Of a DNA stretch of 22,534 bases, positions 1-5,488 are shown one piece after another (within the stretch, counting starts at the first letter, position 1; every line of letters begins with the position of its first letter). The notes beneath the pieces are model-generated. The model ran no database searches and was not told the origin of the DNA. It saw only the letters and a program-made list of their open reading frames with translations. The DNA is from a virus. Both the position numbers and the translations under genes were made by a program. Where the stretch lies: positions 1 through 22,534 of the IMG/VR virus record IMGVR_UViG_3300025133_006240. One strand, written 5' to 3'.

Positions 1-115
1 AGTACGGTGCCTCCAGATACGCGATAGCCGCCTTGATGCGCCGCCGTCGCTCGCCGTGCGACACGGACAGCGCCACCCGCAGGATCAGCAGGGTGTCAGT
101 AATGGAGTAGGTCAT
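1..115 (-). CDS. Partial small protein, cut by window edge
   Basis: The first 38 codons of a minus-strand gene are visible, starting at ATG 115 and running off the left edge. The protein starts MTYSITDTLLILRVALS and turns basic (GERRRRIKAAIAYLEAPY), so it may be a short helical protein. Its ATG overlaps the TGA of the upstream gene (ATGA, 4 bases), and a GGGAG sequence lies about 8 bases before the start. Both support a real, translationally coupled gene. I do not recognise the family, and no function can be inferred from this fragment. Confidence 0.55.
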   Translation of the reverse strand, partial: MTYSITDTLLILRVALSVSHGERRRRIKAAIAYLEAPY

Positions 116-417
116 ACGGAGTCTCCCTCTGGGGGCGTCGGCATCGGGCGCCAATGTGAGACGGCGTAGCCGAGGACGATCCCGTCGACCGCATACCCCC
201 CGCCCTCGCAGAGCCCAGGCCAGATGCGGTCCGCCGCCCGAAAACCGAGGGCGCTCGCAGGGCGGTCCAGACCGCAGAGCGCGCAGTGGACGGAGGCCTC
301 GACTGAGCCGGTGTCGCGCTCCACCAAAAGGTCCAGTTCCTGGGGGCCGCTACCGTCCTCGCGCTGACAGCCGTCCGGGCAGGTCGGCCAATTGTCGGGG
401 TAGATGAGTGCACTCAT
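112..417 (-). CDS. Small cysteine-containing hypothetical protein (101 aa)
   Basis: Unrecognised protein starting MSALIYPDNW. It carries CPDGC near residue 13 and a CALC pair about 35 residues later, a spacing compatible with a small zinc-binding knuckle or ribbon. I chose ATG 417 because it forms an ATGA overlap with the stop of the upstream gene; an in-frame TTG at 441 would be an alternative. It is part of the minus-strand early block, in a run of four small overlapping genes. The zinc reading rests only on cysteine spacing, and a structural rather than DNA-binding role is equally possible. Confidence 0.6.
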   Translation of the reverse strand: MSALIYPDNWPTCPDGCQREDGSGPQELDLLVERDTGSVEASVHCALCGLDRPASALGFRAADRIWPGLCEGGGYAVDGIVLGYAVSHWRPMPTPPEGDSV

Positions 418-701
418 CGCGCCGACCCCATCCCAACCCAATGCCCGCAGCCGGTGCAGAGGATCGTCGCCCGGTCCTCCGGGAGGAGGTACTCCTTGGA
501 GCAGGGGCCGCAGTGCGCCACCCTTGCTCCCGGAGCCTTCCGCCTACGCGCCTGGGCGGACGAGTATCCGAGCCGGGTCCGGTGGTATCGGACAGTCGGC
601 TCGGAGACGCCGACAGCCGCAGCGATCGCGAGGTCCGACAACTCCCCGTAAGGGTCCCCCTTGAGGGCGATTTCGACCCTCTCCCTGGTGGACCGGCTCA
701 C
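414..701 (-). CDS. Small HTH plus zinc-ribbon protein, possible regulator (95 aa)
   Basis: Residues about 1-45 look like a helix-turn-helix (LSDLAIAAAVGVSEPTVRYHRTRLG). The C-terminal half contains CGPC and, 16 residues later, CTGC, the usual pattern of a zinc ribbon. A small phage transcription regulator or DNA-binding accessory protein is therefore plausible, but no specific family is recognised. The start is a GTG at 701 that overlaps the upstream stop (GTGA). The gene lies at the downstream end of the recombination module, so it is probably co-transcribed with it. Confidence 0.65.
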   Translation of the reverse strand: MSRSTRERVEIALKGDPYGELSDLAIAAAVGVSEPTVRYHRTRLGYSSAQARRRKAPGARVAHCGPCSKEYLLPEDRATILCTGCGHWVGMGSAR

Positions 702-907
702 CTCGCAACCCGCTCGATCAGGCGGCGGACGCGGGGGGACCGGATGATGAGCCCCTGCTCCTGGGACGCCATCCCGAGACGGACCGCGATGCGGAGCCGC
801 TTCGCCATCTTCTTGTCCGCCTTCGGGAGGTTGCGCCCCTTCCGGCCCTCGTTGATGTAGGGGGTCGGCTTTCCGTCCTTGTCGGTGTGGTTGAACGTCC
901 TCGGCAT
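698..907 (-). CDS. Small basic hypothetical protein (69 aa)
   Basis: The protein starts MPRTFNHTDKDGKPTPYINE, is rich in Lys and Arg, and ends IIRSPRVRRLIERVAR. I do not recognise it. The strong basic character would suit nucleic-acid binding, which is inference only. The start at ATG 907 is well supported by GGAGAGAAGAAG immediately before it, the same leader that precedes the genes starting at 6718 (minus) and 18763 (plus). The downstream end overlaps the next gene by 4 bases. It is separated from the upstream ssDNA-binding-like gene by about 115 bases containing hairpins. Confidence 0.65.
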   Translation of the reverse strand: MPRTFNHTDKDGKPTPYINEGRKGRNLPKADKKMAKRLRIAVRLGMASQEQGLIIRSPRVRRLIERVAR

Positions 908-993
908 CTTCTTCTCTCCTTCGATTGCACCGTCAGCCGCTCCGGTTGGAGCGTTGCCCGTCCCCCACCTTCTTGGCGGTGGCGCTTGGGGGA

Positions 994-1015
994 CTCCCCC
1001 GCCCCGGCGGGGGAG
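994..1015 (-). terminator. Strong GC hairpin after the ssDNA-binding-like gene
   Basis: A perfect inverted repeat (CTCCCCCGC / GCGGGGGAG, 9 bp, 4-base loop) lies 8 bases past the TAG stop of the minus-strand gene ending at 1023. There is no run of T after it on the minus strand, so it is not a standard rho-independent terminator. It may attenuate transcription or protect the 3' end of the mRNA. A second weaker hairpin (GCTCC-ggtt-GGAGC) lies further down the same 115-base gap. Confidence 0.4.
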
Positions 1016-1022
1016 CGTCAGC

Positions 1023-1601
1023 CTAGAAGCCGACGCAGTCCTCGCAACCCTTCCCGAAGCAGCCGGGGCAGTCCGGGTCCCCCCACCCCTCGGCGGGGGG
1101 CTCACCCGTCTCCTCCGGCTCCCTCCCCCGGTTGTCCGGGGGCTCCTCCGCCTCGGGCTCCCGGACGCCCTGGGGGGCCTCCAGCAGCTCGTTGATGTAG
1201 ACGTCCTTGTAGGTCGTCTGCTGGACCCGGCGGGACCGCTGGCGGACCCGGACGCGAGCGCCGAGGACCGCGTGCCGGATGGGGCCGGTCTGCCCGGTGT
1301 CCTCAATCGCCATCTCATCCCAGGAGGGGATCCGGTCGATGACCGTGCGGAAGTCGGCCTTGGTGAAGCCGACCGTGTTGTCGTTCATCTGGAGGAAGCG
1401 CTGGAGGAGCGCCCCCGACCGGAGCCCCTGGTCGACCTCGATCCACCAGCTGATGTACCAGTCGCCGGAGTCCGCCCGGAAGCAGGAGAAGTCCACGACC
1501 CGCCCGTCGTAGCTGCCATCGGGAACGTCGCTCATCGCCCGGTCGGTCCGGGAGCCCTTCTCCGTGGCGGGGGTATCGTCCCAAAGTTGGTTCATCGTCA
1601 T
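1023..1601 (-). CDS. DUF669-like putative ssDNA-binding protein (192 aa)
   Basis: The N-terminal half (DVPDGSYDGRVVDFSCFRADSGDWYISWWIEVDQG) resembles the start of DUF669 phage proteins, beta-rich proteins thought to bind single-stranded DNA next to Sak4-type recombinases. The middle ends with a KDVYINELLEAP strand, followed by an acidic proline-rich tail. An unusual cysteine cluster (CPGCFGKGCEDC) near the C-terminus could bind zinc. ATG 1601 was chosen because GGAGAG lies 8 bases upstream; ATG 1595 would leave too long a spacing. Only 3 bases separate it from the ATPase gene. Family assignment rests on a short N-terminal similarity plus gene order, so it is moderate. Confidence 0.55.
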   Translation of the reverse strand: MTMNQLWDDTPATEKGSRTDRAMSDVPDGSYDGRVVDFSCFRADSGDWYISWWIEVDQGLRSGALLQRFLQMNDNTVGFTKADFRTVIDRIPSWDEMAIEDTGQTGPIRHAVLGARVRVRQRSRRVQQTTYKDVYINELLEAPQGVREPEAEEPPDNRGREPEETGEPPAEGWGDPDCPGCFGKGCEDCVGF

Positions 1602-1604
1602 CGT

Positions 1605-2387
1605 CTAGCTCTCCTTCTTGGTCCCGCCGGAGCGGGGGTTGAACGCGCGCGAGAAGGACCCCGCGAGCGTCTTGAAGTCCAGGGGCACGAGGTCCGGGAG
1701 ACGGTGCTCCAGGGTCCCCCTCCCCTTGGCCTCGATCTGGGCGGTGTCCGTCTCCGCCGGCTGGGTCCGCAGGAAGCGGCCCCCCTTCTCGTCCTGCTCC
1801 GCGTGGAAGATGAAGTCCACGGCGGAGTGGAGGACGCCCCGACCGCTGTTGGGGAGGTCCGACGAGACGTAGAAGCGACCCGTTTCGACCAGCCGCTTGC
1901 CCTTCTTGATCTTGATCGTCTCCTTCCGCTCGTGGGACAGGAACACCGTGCAGACCGGGGACCCATCCGCCGTCTTGAGGTTGCGGAGCCCGTGGACCGC
2001 GTTGATCCACCGATTCTTGAGCGCGCGCCAACCGCGTCCCCACTCGGCGTCCGCCGGGTCGGTGATCCCCAGCTCATCGCAGACCGCCTTGACGCAGAGG
2101 GGGTAGAGGAGGTCGATGGTGTCTACGACGACGGTGCGGAAGGCGTGGGACTCCTTCCCCCGGAGGGCCTCCTGGACCGCCAGGAAGTCCTCCCAGGACC
2201 CGATGGGCACGCTGGCCGCTTCCATCAACTCGGTCCCGCTCTCCGTGGAGAGGAACAGCGCATCAGGAAACTGGTTGCCGAGGGTGGTCTTGCCGATCCC
2301 CGGCGGACCGTAGATCAGAAAGGAGAAGTCGGACATCCGGGTGCGGGGGGGCCGCTTTCCGGTGGGCAGGATGCGCGATGCAGCCAT
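1605..2387 (-). CDS. Sak4-like RecA-fold ATPase, single-strand annealing/recombination (260 aa)
   Basis: A P-loop ATPase with Walker A GPPGIGKT at residues 27-34 and a Walker B-like strand FRTVVVDT ending at about residue 90. A likely polar sensor strand (CTVFLSH) follows. Length and motif order match phage Sak4/AAA_24-type proteins, which promote single-strand annealing during phage recombination together with an SSB. The SSB-like gene follows directly and a RecB/Cas4-like nuclease gene precedes it, the usual module. There is no clear Shine-Dalgarno at ATG 2387. The start is inferred from its overlap with the TGA of a 15-codon mini-ORF, with ATG 2336 as a less likely alternative. Confidence 0.8.
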   Translation of the reverse strand: MAASRILPTGKRPPRTRMSDFSFLIYGPPGIGKTTLGNQFPDALFLSTESGTELMEAASVPIGSWEDFLAVQEALRGKESHAFRTVVVDTIDLLYPLCVKAVCDELGITDPADAEWGRGWRALKNRWINAVHGLRNLKTADGSPVCTVFLSHERKETIKIKKGKRLVETGRFYVSSDLPNSGRGVLHSAVDFIFHAEQDEKGGRFLRTQPAETDTAQIEAKGRGTLEHRLPDLVPLDFKTLAGSFSRAFNPRSGGTKKES

Positions 2388-2434
2388 CAGGAGTCGTCCT
2401 CGTTGTTGGGGGTGGGGGGGGTCTTGGCGTCCAT
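2387..2434 (-). CDS. 15-residue mini-ORF coupled to the Sak4-like gene
   Basis: A tiny ORF (MDAKTPPTPNNEDDS) starts at ATG 2434, 6-7 bases after an excellent AGGAGAG that lies in the last codons of the nuclease gene. It ends with a TGA that overlaps the ATG of the ATPase gene (TGATG). The ATPase start has no good ribosome site of its own, so this mini-ORF probably delivers ribosomes to it. It might instead be a leader peptide or simply fortuitous. The peptide is acidic and proline-rich, with no recognisable motif. Confidence 0.5.
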   Translation of the reverse strand: MDAKTPPTPNNEDDS

Positions 2435-2435
2435 A

Positions 2436-3485
2436 TCAGCTCTCCTGGTTGGGCTGCCTGGGCAGCTCCGGGTTGGCGTCCGTGAGGACGCGGAATGCCT
2501 CGGGGCCAACGGCTCCGGTGCAAAGATCGAAGTAGGTGCAGCGCCCGTAGTCGAGACAGGCGTTGGTGTTGCGGACGGGGAAGGCTCCGCCCTCCAGGGC
2601 GAGGACCCGGAGGTGGAGACTCCAGACCTCCCAGCGCCACCGGAGGAGGTCTTCGTCGGTCCGAGTGACCCGGACCTCGATGAAGTAGTCCTCCGGGCGG
2701 TCCAGGTACTCCTGGCGGACCCGCTCCCCGTACTCCTCGACCGTCTCCGGGATCTTCCGGGTGAGGGGCTTCCGAGCGGCCTCCCGCTCGGTGGACCGGC
2801 GGAGGTACTGGTCGTCGGTTTCCGCCTTGCGCTGCTTGAGGGGAGCCAGGGGCTTCCGGGCCGCGATGCGCTCCCGGTACTCCTTCTCCGTTTCCCCCTT
2901 CCTGGGGCGGATCCCCGGCTTCTTGATGATCCGGTAGACGACCTCCCGGAAGTCCCGCCCGGTCAACTCCGAGGAGGCCGCGAGGTAGGTGGTGACCTGG
3001 AAGTCGATGTCGAGGCGGGCGATGTAGTCCCGGTCAACCCGGCTGGAGGTCTTCAACTCCAGGAGGTGGTCCCGCGTGGAGTAGACCCCGTCGATCACCC
3101 CGCCGAGGGAGTGGGCCGTCGAGCGCCCCCCCGTCTCCGGGTTGATGACGGGGAGCTTGAAGGGGACCTCCGGGGAGGAGGGCCAGGAGGCCCAGCGGCG
3201 GAGGGCTCCCTCGACCATCGCGTGGACGATGGCGGAGTCCATATCCAAGGCCCTCCGCTCGGCGTCCGTCCAGGGTTCGCCGCGCGCCTCCCGGAGAGCC
3301 CGGACCCCCGCCTCGGGGCTGTGGTGCTCAACCCCCGCGTGGACCCCCTTTCCGATCGAAAAATACGGCTTCTCCTCCATCGGTCGGAGCCGCTCCAGGT
3401 AGCGGAGTCGGAACATCTCCTCGCAGACCTGGAGCGTCCCGAGGGCGGACTGGGTGAGGACGGCGAGGCGGGGGTGGTGGCTCAC
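2436..3485 (-). CDS. PD-(D/E)XK nuclease, Cas4/RecB-like with probable Fe-S cluster (349 aa)
   Basis: The nuclease core is visible: His49 in KGVHAGVEHH, Asp132 in GVIDGV, the Glu143-Leu-Lys145 pair in LLELKTS, and a QVTTY motif at 163-167, as in RecB-family exonucleases. Cys21 together with Cys310, Cys316 and Cys322 (ACLDYGRCTYFDLC) gives the one-plus-three cysteine layout of Cas4/AddB iron-sulfur nucleases. It probably processes DNA ends for the ATPase and ssDNA-binding-like protein encoded just downstream. The start is GTG 3485, with AGGAG 5-6 bases upstream and a GTGA overlap with the preceding small gene. Residues 190-262 form a charged insert with three similar short segments. Confidence 0.8.
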   Translation of the reverse strand: MSHHPRLAVLTQSALGTLQVCEEMFRLRYLERLRPMEEKPYFSIGKGVHAGVEHHSPEAGVRALREARGEPWTDAERRALDMDSAIVHAMVEGALRRWASWPSSPEVPFKLPVINPETGGRSTAHSLGGVIDGVYSTRDHLLELKTSSRVDRDYIARLDIDFQVTTYLAASSELTGRDFREVVYRIIKKPGIRPRKGETEKEYRERIAARKPLAPLKQRKAETDDQYLRRSTEREAARKPLTRKIPETVEEYGERVRQEYLDRPEDYFIEVRVTRTDEDLLRWRWEVWSLHLRVLALEGGAFPVRNTNACLDYGRCTYFDLCTGAVGPEAFRVLTDANPELPRQPNQES

Positions 3486-3616
3486 TTCTTCTCCTGGAAG
3501 TCCCCGGAGCCCTTGATGGGCGATCCCCGGTAGACGGTGACGACGTGACCGGCGATGGGCCGACGGCGGTTCCTCAGCTTGAGGAGGAGGTGGGACAGTT
3601 TCTGGTAGGTGCTCAA
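3482..3616 (-). CDS. 44-residue basic protein with TTG start
   Basis: A short ORF starting at TTG 3616, with AGGAG 6 bases upstream, ends in a GTGA overlap with the nuclease gene. The product (LSTYQKLSHLLLKLRNRRRP and on) is basic with a possible N-terminal amphipathic helix. No family is recognised. The ribosome site and coupling to the nuclease are the main evidence that it is real. It could be a nuclease partner or only a translational coupler. Confidence 0.5.
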   Translation of the reverse strand: MSTYQKLSHLLLKLRNRRRPIAGHVVTVYRGSPIKGSGDFQEKK

Positions 3617-3657
3617 CGGGGCTCCTGTACGGAAGCCCCCGGAAGCCCTGACGGCTC

Positions 3658-3671
3658 CCGGAGGCTTCCGG
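3658..3671. repeat. Inverted repeat CCGGA-GGCT-TCCGG (leader copy 3)
   Basis: A 5-bp inverted repeat with a 4-base centre lies in the 74-base gap before the 44-residue gene. It differs by one base in the centre from the CCGGA-GGGT-TCCGG cores at 5343-5356 and 11112-11125. It sits inside a larger fold: CGGAAGCC near 3630 can pair with GGCTTCCG at about 3663-3670. Confidence 0.5.
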
Positions 3672-3691
3672 TTGGGGTTGGGGTTGGGGTT
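3670..3691 (+). repeat. Telomere-like GGTTGGGG tandem repeat
   Basis: Plus-strand GGTT followed by three GGGG tracts joined by TT (GGTTGGGGTTGGGGTTGGGG) runs up to the stop codon of the minus-strand gene ending at 3691. Four G-runs could form an intramolecular G-quadruplex on the plus strand, which is the template for the leftward transcript. Related CCCCAACC stretches occur at the other end of the same gene, around 4935-4945. Confidence 0.5.
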
Positions 3692-4950
3692 CAGCGGAGG
3701 TACTTCTCGGCGGCGGTCGGGAGCGTCTGGACGACCTCGGTGGAGGGCGTCTCGGCGGGGGTGACGAACCCGGTGAAGAGGCGGCTGTCCTTCTTCCAGC
3801 TGCCGTCCTCCTCCTGCTGGAAGTAGGCGTGCCACTTGACTCCGGGGGTGGACGCGGTGAGCGCGAGCTTCCCGGCGGGGAGGCGGATCCAGGTTCCGGG
3901 CTGGAGGTCCCCGATCGCGACCTCGTCCCCCGTGGGCGTCCGCGTGGACCGGGGGGCCTTCTTCGGCGTGGGCTTCGCCGTCGCCGCGTCGAGCTTGGCC
4001 TGAATGAGGTCCAGCTTGGTTTCAATCTCCCGGAGACGGAATCGGAACGCCTCCAACGTGGAGAGGTTGGAGAGGTCCGGGAGGTCCGGGGTGACCTCGA
4101 TGCCCTTGAACGTCGGGGCCGGCTCCGGCTCCTCGGGGACGACGACGGGGACCGCCGCGAGGGCCTTCTTCGCGTCCGCCGGCTCGGCGAGGACGACGAC
4201 GTCTCCGTTGGACTGGACGGTGACGCGGGGGTCCGTCTTGGCGCTGTCCTGGATGGTCTTAACCTCCGGGAGCTTCCCGCCCGTGAGGACCTTCCCCCGC
4301 TTGACGAGGGCCGCGAGGACCGTCCTCCGGGCCTTCCCCTCCTTCTCGACCCGGTAGAGGACCCGGAGGTCGTCGGCGGAGTCGTGAGTCCGCGCCCAGG
4401 CCGCGAGGTCCTTGGCGGGGAGCTTGGCGAGGCGGTCCGCGTCGGCGTCGGTGAGCGGCTCCCGCTTCTCCTCGTCCTCGGACCGGCGGGACGCCTCCTG
4501 GAGCCGCGTGGCGTCCTGCTCCTCCTTCTCCTGGGCGTCCTGCTCCTCCCGGATGTGCTCCGGGATCTCCGGGGAGTCCTCGGCCCAGCCCCGCTGGACC
4601 GCGAGGGCCTCCCCGTCGTCCGTGAGGGTGGCGGACCCGCCGGAGAGGACCAGGAGCCCCTCCTTGACCGTCTCCGCGAGGAGCGCCTTGACGTGGGCCT
4701 TCCCGAGCCCGTGGGCGGTCTGGAGCCGGAGGTGGACCTGGGCGATCCGGGCGGGGCGGTCCTCGGAGTAGAAGGCGACGGACTCGACCGCCGCCTCCTG
4801 GAGGGACTCCGGCTTGGAGATACCGGGGGCCTCGACCTCCGTGGCGTCCGTGGCGAAGTCGACCGGGGAGCCGGCCTCCCCGGCGGGTCCGCCGACGAAG
4901 GCGGAGTGGAGGGCGTCGATGGCGGTGTTCAGCGGATTGGGGTTGGGCAT
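3691..4950 (-). CDS. Large hypothetical protein with winged-helix-like and coiled-coil segments (419 aa)
   Basis: I do not recognise this protein. Residues about 60-120 (IAQVHLRLQTAHGLGKAHVKALLAE and on, ending in a small beta hairpin) look like a winged helix. Residues about 130-170 are a very charged Glu/Gln/Arg stretch and about 300-325 a short coiled coil. The C-terminal 90 residues form a distinct domain rich in Trp and aromatic residues (GTWIRLPAGK, VKWHAYFQQ, KKDSRLFTGF). AGGAA lies 7 bases before ATG 4950. The gene is inside the early block, next to the recombination genes, so a DNA-related role is plausible but unproven. Confidence 0.7.
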   Translation of the reverse strand: MPNPNPLNTAIDALHSAFVGGPAGEAGSPVDFATDATEVEAPGISKPESLQEAAVESVAFYSEDRPARIAQVHLRLQTAHGLGKAHVKALLAETVKEGLLVLSGGSATLTDDGEALAVQRGWAEDSPEIPEHIREEQDAQEKEEQDATRLQEASRRSEDEEKREPLTDADADRLAKLPAKDLAAWARTHDSADDLRVLYRVEKEGKARRTVLAALVKRGKVLTGGKLPEVKTIQDSAKTDPRVTVQSNGDVVVLAEPADAKKALAAVPVVVPEEPEPAPTFKGIEVTPDLPDLSNLSTLEAFRFRLREIETKLDLIQAKLDAATAKPTPKKAPRSTRTPTGDEVAIGDLQPGTWIRLPAGKLALTASTPGVKWHAYFQQEEDGSWKKDSRLFTGFVTPAETPSTEVVQTLPTAAEKYLR

Positions 4951-4960
4951 CTTGGGGTTC

Positions 4961-5311
4961 CTAGCGGTTGGGGGTGATGATGATGGAGGAGGAGGAGATG
5001 GAGGCGATGAGGCGGTCGGGGGTGATGAGGTCGGTCTGGATGAAGTAGCCCTCGTGGTTGTGCTCCTCCGCGACGTAGGCGGCGGCGGCGCCGTCGGCGA
5101 AGCGGAGCCCGTGGTTGGCCCAGAGGGTGTCCGCGTAGCGGGCCGCGAGATCCTCCGGGGTGGTGAGAAGCTCGACCACCAGATCGGCTCCGGTGTACCC
5201 CCCGTGGTCGTGGTCCGCGACGACGCGCGCGGTGAGCCCCCGGAGGGGGGAGGGCTCCCCGACGAGGTCGCGGTGGTCGGCGGGGAAGGTGATGTTGGTT
5301 CCGAGGTTCAT
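4961..5311 (-). CDS. Hypothetical protein (116 aa)
   Basis: Unrecognised protein beginning MNLGTNITFPADHRDLVGEPS, with a central HDHGGYTGADLVVELLTTPEDL segment and a Ser/Ile-rich tail. There is no signal peptide or membrane segment. AGGAGAG is placed 6-7 bases before ATG 5311. It is the first gene after a 177-base intergenic region with a hairpin and an AT-rich element, so it may open a transcription unit running left through the recombination module. Confidence 0.65.
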   Translation of the reverse strand: MNLGTNITFPADHRDLVGEPSPLRGLTARVVADHDHGGYTGADLVVELLTTPEDLAARYADTLWANHGLRFADGAAAAYVAEEHNHEGYFIQTDLITPDRLIASISSSSIIITPNR

Positions 5312-5340
5312 CTGAGTCTCTCCTAGTGGTTGGGGCTCGG

Positions 5341-5358
5341 CCCCCGGAGGGTTCCGGG
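5341..5358. repeat. Shared leader inverted repeat, copy 1
   Basis: CCCCCGGAGGGTTCCGGG is identical over 18 bases to 11110-11127. Its core is a CCCGGA-GGGT-TCCGGG inverted repeat. It lies 30-47 bases upstream of the minus-strand gene starting at 5311. It could be an operator or an RNA hairpin. Confidence 0.6.
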
Positions 5359-5359
5359 G

Positions 5360-5390
5360 AGGGCTTTAATCTATAGAAGCCGGGACTAGA
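5360..5390 (-). promoter_or_regulatory. AT-rich element, possible promoter region for the leftward genes
   Basis: In this GC-rich genome a TTTAATCTATAGAAG stretch stands out. It contains the 8-bp palindrome TCTATAGA, and GGCTT/AAGCC arms flank it. On the minus strand TATAGA could serve as a -10 element for the gene starting at 5311, but I see no matching -35. The call rests on composition and position only. Confidence 0.3.
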
Positions 5391-5430
5391 TGGGAAGCCC
5401 TGGGGGGAGAAAGATAGCTAAAGGGGGAAC

Positions 5431-5467
5431 GAAGGAAGGGCGGACCCCGTAGGACCCGCCCTCCTTT
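5431..5467. terminator. Hairpin after the DUF932-like gene, possible terminator
   Basis: A stem of GAAGG-(a)-AGGGCGG with CCGCCCT-CCTTT encloses a 12-base loop: 11 Watson-Crick pairs plus one G-T pair, with one bulged A. It begins about 20 bases beyond the stop of the minus-strand gene ending at 5489. The tract that follows on the minus strand is C-rich with only three T, so termination efficiency is uncertain. Confidence 0.45.
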
Positions 5468-5488
5468 CTCCGCCCCCTGTGGGGGGGT

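Noticed and set aside
879-3533. A very long open frame on the plus strand (884 codons)
   Set aside because: It runs antisense to the ssDNA-binding-like, ATPase and nuclease genes, which have recognisable motifs and ribosome sites. Its product is a Leu/Gly/Asp/Pro-rich shadow sequence without domain features, as expected for the antisense of GC-rich genes.
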